Shown here piece by piece: positions 14,237 through 17,505 of a stretch of 17,505 bases of DNA. The position numbers and the translations under genes were made by a program. The notes under the pieces were generated by a model. The model was not told the DNA's origin. It did no database searches and saw only the letters and a list, made by a program, of their open reading frames with translations. Source of the stretch: Casp-actino8 sp945862545 (GTDB lineage: Bacteria > Actinomycetota > Acidimicrobiia > Acidimicrobiales > Ilumatobacteraceae); the NCBI GenBank assembly GCA_945862545.1, contig CAMAYS010000039.1, forward strand, positions 1 to 17,505. The letters are read 5' to 3'. Position 1 is the stretch's first letter. Each line of letters begins with the position of its first letter.

Positions 14237-15088
14237 CTATTTATTGAGGGTGCGACGTCCGATGCCAAAGCCGACGGCACCGACGGAGAGGGCAATTGCA
14301 ATTTTCTGCTCGCGCCTTCCCCAAACTTTTCCTTGAGCATCTCTTTGTTTGACTCCGTCAAAGCGAACAATTGGGTATCCGCGCTCACGTGCGATCAGGG
14401 ACAGTTCATGATCTGGGTTGACGGCTGTGGAGAATTTAGTGGATTCAAGCATCGGCAAATCGCTTGCTGCATCGCTGTAGGAATAACTCTGTGAAAGGTC
14501 ATAACCGCAATCACGGGCCAACTCCATGATGGCCACAACTTTCCCAGTGCCATAGCAAAATGGTCCGATCAATTCACCGGTGTAGCAGTCATCGACAACC
14601 TCGCCGTGAGTGCCAATGCCGCCAGTCATTCCTAATGCGAGAGCGAGTGGTTGAACAATTTCGATCGGCGAGGCAGACACGATGTACGTCGGTCGTCCAG
14701 CAAGTTGATGGTCGTGAATCAACGCCAAACTCTCTGGGCGCACCTGTGCGACAAGTTTAGGAATCACCTGACTAGATAATTTCTGCAAGGTGTAGGCATC
14801 TTGCCCCTTGATTGCTCCCAAAATCCGCTGACGAGTTTTTTCTGTCTTACCGTCGGTGGCCCCGGAAGTGCGAAAGGTGAGCGCCTCCCAAGCATCGTGA
14901 AGCAATTGTCGAGTGCTCAAATGACCAGATCGCCAAGCCACACTTGCCAACGTGAACACAGATGAGCCAGGAATTAAAGTTCGATCGAGGTCAAAAAAAG
15001 CCGCTCCACGATCAGCATTGGGGTGCTGTGATTCAGAAATAGTTGGATCCACTGTTTCCACATCTCTAGTAGGACACACTTTTCCCAA
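14237..15088 (-). CDS. HAD superfamily IB phosphatase (SerB-like)
   Basis: This is a 283-residue member of the HAD subfamily IB group that includes phosphoserine phosphatase relatives. Motif I is AAFFDLDRTL with nucleophile Asp33 and general acid Asp35. Motif II is IVSASP with Ser138, the motif III lysine is probably Lys183 in GTGK, and motif IV is YSYSDAASDLPML with Asp206 and Asp210. A helical cap lies between about 45 and 125. The C-terminus has a short hydrophobic, glycine-rich segment (IAIALSVGAVGFGIG) that could touch the membrane. The called TTG start is weak; GTG codons at 15079, 15061 and 15052 would also keep the whole domain. It follows rsmI by 35 bases, with a weak hairpin between them. 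The substrate is not predictable; related proteins act on phosphoserine, phospholipid head groups or acyl phosphates. Confidence 0.85.
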   Translation of the reverse strand: MGKVCPTRDVETVDPTISESQHPNADRGAAFFDLDRTLIPGSSVFTLASVAWRSGHLSTRQLLHDAWEALTFRTSGATDGKTEKTRQRILGAIKGQDAYTLQKLSSQVIPKLVAQVRPESLALIHDHQLAGRPTYIVSASPIEIVQPLALALGMTGGIGTHGEVVDDCYTGELIGPFCYGTGKVVAIMELARDCGYDLSQSYSYSDAASDLPMLESTKFSTAVNPDHELSLIARERGYPIVRFDGVKQRDAQGKVWGRREQKIAIALSVGAVGFGIGRRTLNK

Positions 15089-15091
15089 TAA

Positions 15092-15113
15092 ACAAGCCTT
15101 GATTGAGACTTGT
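15092..15113 (-). terminator. Weak hairpin between rsmI and the HAD gene
   Basis: On the minus strand ACAAGTC and GGCTTGT form seven pairs including one G-U around an eight-base loop, and TTATT follows. The T-tract is poor, so it may only attenuate read-through from rsmI into the HAD gene. Confidence 0.3.
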
Positions 15114-15123
15114 ATCTGAAAGT

Positions 15124-15963
15124 TTACTTGGTGTCTGTCTTGGATAAATACACCGCACGTTCGTAGGCAACCTTGCGGGAAATCCCGAGGCTCGTTGCCA
15201 CTGTCGTTGCTGCATCCTTGGTGCTGAGGCCACGGCCCAACTCGATCGTGAGTAAGCGATCAATGTCTTGCGCTGTGGCTGGCGGGGAGTCGGGGGCGCC
15301 TTGCAGAACAATGACGAACTCTCCTTGAGGTTCTGTCGTGGCAAAGTGTTCAACCGCCTCTGCCAGTGTTCCGCGCCAGACCTCTTCGTGAATCTTGGTG
15401 AGTTCACGGCACAGAGCGACGAGACGTTCGGGGCCACAGGCCAGAGCGAGGTCATCCAGGGTGCGTTGAATTCGATGCGGGGCTTCGTACAAAATAACGG
15501 TGCGACGCTGTTGAGAGAGTTCTTCAATGTGGCGCGAACGCTCTTGGCCACTACGTTCAAGAAATCCGTCGAAGATAAAACGCTCTGTAGGCAGACCGCT
15601 GATCACCAATGCCATGATCAAGGCAGCCGGACCGGGAATAGCGGAAACAATGTGCGAAGAATCAATCGCCGCGCGCACCAAGCGTGAGCCTGGATCGCTG
15701 ATTCCGGGTGTCCCAGCATCGGTCACGAGGCAGACATCGCGACCTTCGTTGAGGGCATCAAGGACACGCGGAATTGAATTGTGTTCAGTATGTTCATCAA
15801 CGCGCATCAAAGTTGCTTTGATACCGAGGTTGTGCAGCAGCAAACCGGTGCGACGCGTGTCTTCACAGCACACCAAGCCGGCTCGAGTCAGTGCTTCAAT
15901 GGCGCGCGGCGAGATATCGCCCATATTTCCCAGTGGGGTAGCGACCAAGATCAATTGACTCAT
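15124..15963 (-). CDS. rsmI: 16S rRNA (cytidine-1402-2'-O)-methyltransferase
   Basis: RsmI adds the 2'-O-methyl group to C1402 of 16S rRNA in the decoding centre, using S-adenosylmethionine. The 279 residues show the family order: LVATPLGNMGDISPRAIEAL (6-25), CEDTRRTGLLL (33-43), LVTDAGTPGISDPGSRLV (79-96), AIPGPAALIMAL (108-119) and LYEAPHRI (158-165). The last 50 residues form the small C-terminal helical domain seen in full-length members (GLSTKDAATTVATSLGISRK). The ATG overlaps the stop of the DUF192 gene as ATGA, so the two are translationally coupled. There are no missing motifs. Fold class is shared with the first half of MazG in this window, but the proteins are not close copies. Confidence 0.96.
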   Translation of the reverse strand: MSQLILVATPLGNMGDISPRAIEALTRAGLVCCEDTRRTGLLLHNLGIKATLMRVDEHTEHNSIPRVLDALNEGRDVCLVTDAGTPGISDPGSRLVRAAIDSSHIVSAIPGPAALIMALVISGLPTERFIFDGFLERSGQERSRHIEELSQQRRTVILYEAPHRIQRTLDDLALACGPERLVALCRELTKIHEEVWRGTLAEAVEHFATTEPQGEFVIVLQGAPDSPPATAQDIDRLLTIELGRGLSTKDAATTVATSLGISRKVAYERAVYLSKTDTK

Positions 15964-16325
15964 GTAGTCAACGTTTCATCAGAACCATGACGAACTTCAA
16001 TCTTGTCGCCGACATGGACGCCCCAGCGGGTGAAGGCACCTATTTCTGCTTCAATGACCGCGTGCCCATGTCGCACTGGGGCCCCGAGACGATTTCGTTG
16101 CATATGCACAGTCTTGATGACGAATCCCTCAGTGTCGAGGTAAGCGATATCTAAAGCGAACTTCATGCCAAAGGTATGAATCCAGCGGCACGGGGAAATG
16201 ATGATCGCGCCGTCAAGATGATCGCGCCCGATCAAACCCCGGCGTCGTGAATTGGAGTCAGCGGCAATTTCGGCGCTTGCTAAAACGCGTCCCTCAGATA
16301 CAAGCCATGCTCCACTGGATTTCAT
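15960..16325 (-). CDS. DUF192 family protein of unknown function
   Basis: This 121-residue protein fits the DUF192 (COG1430) pattern: RRRGLIGRDHLDGAIIISP (27-45), HTFGMKFALDIAYLDTEGFV (50-69), AVIEAEIGAFTRWGVHVGDK (89-108). The family's molecular function is unknown. Many members carry a signal peptide, but here the N-terminus (MKSSGAWLVSEGRVLASAEI) is not a clear one, so a cytoplasmic location is more likely. It has the strongest ribosome-binding site in the window, AAAGGAGGT five bases before ATG, which fixes the start. It lies 26 bases after ychF and overlaps rsmI by four bases, which ties it to a translation-related operon. That context hints at, but does not prove, a role in ribosome or RNA metabolism. 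Confidence 0.88.
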   Translation of the reverse strand: MKSSGAWLVSEGRVLASAEIAADSNSRRRGLIGRDHLDGAIIISPCRWIHTFGMKFALDIAYLDTEGFVIKTVHMQRNRLGAPVRHGHAVIEAEIGAFTRWGVHVGDKIEVRHGSDETLTT

Positions 16326-16351
16326 GACCGACCTCCTTTGGTATGCAAATT

Positions 16352-17440
16352 TTAGACGTTGAAGCGGAACTCCATGACGTCACCGTCAATGGGATGATAT
16401 TCCTTGCCTTCAATACGAATCTTGCCAACTTCTTTGGCCTTATTCCAAGCCCCAAGTTCAAGAAGTTCATCCCAGTGAATGACTTCGGCTTTGATGAAGC
16501 CGCGTTGGAAGTCGGTGTGAATGCGACCTGCACATTCAGGGGCGCTTGATCCGGCGTAGAAGGTCCAAGCCCGAGTTTCCTTTTCGCCTGTGGTGAAGTA
16601 AGTCCGTAAGCCCAAAAGGTGATATGCGCTACGAACCATTCGGAACAAAGCACCTTCGCCAAGTCCGAAACCTTCAAGCATTTCGGCTCGTTCGACAGGG
16701 TCCACGATCGTGGCCGCTTCGGCTTCTAACTGCACACACATGCCGATGACCTCAACATTTGCGCCAGCCGTGGAGAATTCGTCGCGCACAATCTTTTCCA
16801 TGGCGGGAATCTTGTCGAGTTCATTTTCGCCGACATTGACGACTGCGAGAACAGATCGGTTGGTGAGTAAGAAATACGGCTTGAGTACTGCGCGGAAATC
16901 TTCAGAAAGTCCAGCGCGATATAAGGGAAGACCTTGACTAAGAGCGTCGTAGGCAGCCTGCAGCGGTTCAACTTCGGCGGCGGCATCCTTATCAAGTTTT
17001 GCTTGACGAGTAGCTTGCTTGAGACGCTTTTCTACCGTTTCCAAGTCTGCGAGAGCAAGTTCAATCTCGACGACTCGCAAATGCTCAAGCGGATCCGATG
17101 GTCCAGGCACATCGTCATCTTCAAAGGCACGAAGTACGAGGACAATGGCATCCACTTCGCGAATGTTGGCAAGAAACTTGTTGCCGAGACCTTCGCCTTT
17201 GCTCGCTCCTTCAACAAGACCGCCGATGTCAACCACTTGAACCGAAGCGTGAATCAAGGTTTTAGTTTTGGACATCACACCTAGGCGATCAACGCGATCA
17301 TCCGGAACCTTGGCGACTCCAATGTTCGGATCTTTTGTGGCAAAGGCGTAGGGGGCAGCCAGAGCGCCCCCTCCGGTCAGAGCGTTATAGAGTGAACTTT
17401 TACCTGCATTGGGGAGACCGACTAGACCGAAGCGTTCCAT
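16352..17440 (-). CDS. ychF: Redox-regulated ribosome-binding ATPase YchF
   Basis: YchF (Ola1 family) is an Obg-like P-loop NTPase that binds ribosomes and prefers ATP. The 362 residues have P-loop GLPNAGKSS (8-16), G3 DIGGL (71-75) followed by VEGASKGEGLGNKFL, and NVGE (202-205) where GTPases have NKxD; the non-canonical G4 is the family's mark of ATP use. A coiled-coil helical insert (about 120-190) and the C-terminal TGS domain (about 280-360) with FFTTGEKE-like YFTTGEKETRAWTF and RIHTDFQRGFIKAEV complete it. The ATG is fixed by the MERFGLVGLPNAGKSSL start. It heads the operon with DUF192, rsmI and the HAD gene. A TAGCCT lies ten bases upstream. Complete and typical. Confidence 0.97.
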   Translation of the reverse strand: MERFGLVGLPNAGKSSLYNALTGGGALAAPYAFATKDPNIGVAKVPDDRVDRLGVMSKTKTLIHASVQVVDIGGLVEGASKGEGLGNKFLANIREVDAIVLVLRAFEDDDVPGPSDPLEHLRVVEIELALADLETVEKRLKQATRQAKLDKDAAAEVEPLQAAYDALSQGLPLYRAGLSEDFRAVLKPYFLLTNRSVLAVVNVGENELDKIPAMEKIVRDEFSTAGANVEVIGMCVQLEAEAATIVDPVERAEMLEGFGLGEGALFRMVRSAYHLLGLRTYFTTGEKETRAWTFYAGSSAPECAGRIHTDFQRGFIKAEVIHWDELLELGAWNKAKEVGKIRIEGKEYHPIDGDVMEFRFNV

Positions 17441-17450
17441 GACGCTTGGC

Positions 17451-17456
17451 AGGCTA
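17451..17456 (-). promoter_or_regulatory. Possible -10 element for ychF operon
   Basis: TAGCCT on the minus strand lies ten bases before the ychF ATG, which would give a leader of only a few bases. It is the same hexamer as before metG and rplY. No -35 is evident. The remaining bases to the window edge (17457-17505) hold no gene I can support. Confidence 0.35.
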
Positions 17457-17505
17457 CCCAGTCGATCTTCCCGTGGTGGAACTGGTGGCGGTTCATGCCC
17501 GAATC

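Noticed and set aside
15124..15963. Recent duplication linking rsmI and the methylase half of mazG
   Set aside because: They share only the broad TP-methylase fold class. Motifs differ, and both belong to old separate families.
17457..17505. Possible plus-strand gene start (GTG GTG GAA ...) or end of a minus-strand gene at the right edge
   Set aside because: Fewer than 50 bases are visible, with no ribosome-binding site or recognisable residues in any frame.
1..17505. CRISPR array, insertion sequence, prophage or defence island
   Set aside because: There are no spaced direct repeats, transposase or integrase motifs, or defence domains. Gene content and base use are uniform housekeeping.

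Overview
This 17.5 kb window looks like ordinary chromosomal housekeeping DNA from an actinobacterium. I lean towards an Acidimicrobiia-like lineage of moderate G+C, but I cannot prove the class. The evidence is the gene order rplY-pth-mfd-lipoprotein-mazG-eno, the cluster metG-tatD-(cell-wall protein)-rsmA-ispE, a 31-codon gene for the actinobacterial ribosomal protein bS22, and promoters of TANNNT type close to start codons. Coding density is very high, and no gene-free stretch exceeds about 150 bases. I see no insertion sequence, prophage, CRISPR array or foreign island.

Layout. From the left edge to about 7.3 kb, one minus-strand train runs rplY, pth, mfd, a SurA/PrsA-like lipoprotein, mazG and then the start of eno, which is cut by the window edge. 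Spacings are tiny or overlapping (GTGA between pth and mfd, TAATG between the lipoprotein and mazG). It covers translation (L25, peptidyl-tRNA hydrolase), transcription-coupled repair, protein folding outside the membrane, nucleotide-pool cleaning and glycolysis. prs lies just upstream with its own promoter and a clear intrinsic terminator. Next come a tRNA-Gln (TTG anticodon) and, divergently, bS22 on the plus strand.

From 13.3 kb down to 8.9 kb a second minus-strand operon holds metG, tatD, a membrane-anchored RlpA-like double-psi beta-barrel protein, rsmA and ispE. The RlpA-like gene occupies the slot where many actinobacteria carry rpf. A tandem hot-dog thioesterase starts divergently from metG with only 35 bases between the start codons, and both genes look leaderless.

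From 17.4 kb down to 14.2 kb a third minus-strand operon holds ychF, a DUF192 gene, rsmI and a HAD-IB phosphatase. Its last gene converges on the thioesterase with one base between the two stop codons.

Nothing here amounts to a new multi-gene system. The points most worth a second look are the degenerate RlpA-like protein, the MazG fused to a tetrapyrrole-methylase domain, the bS22 micro-gene, the compact divergent promoter, and a recurring TAGC(C/G)T element ahead of transcription-unit heads.
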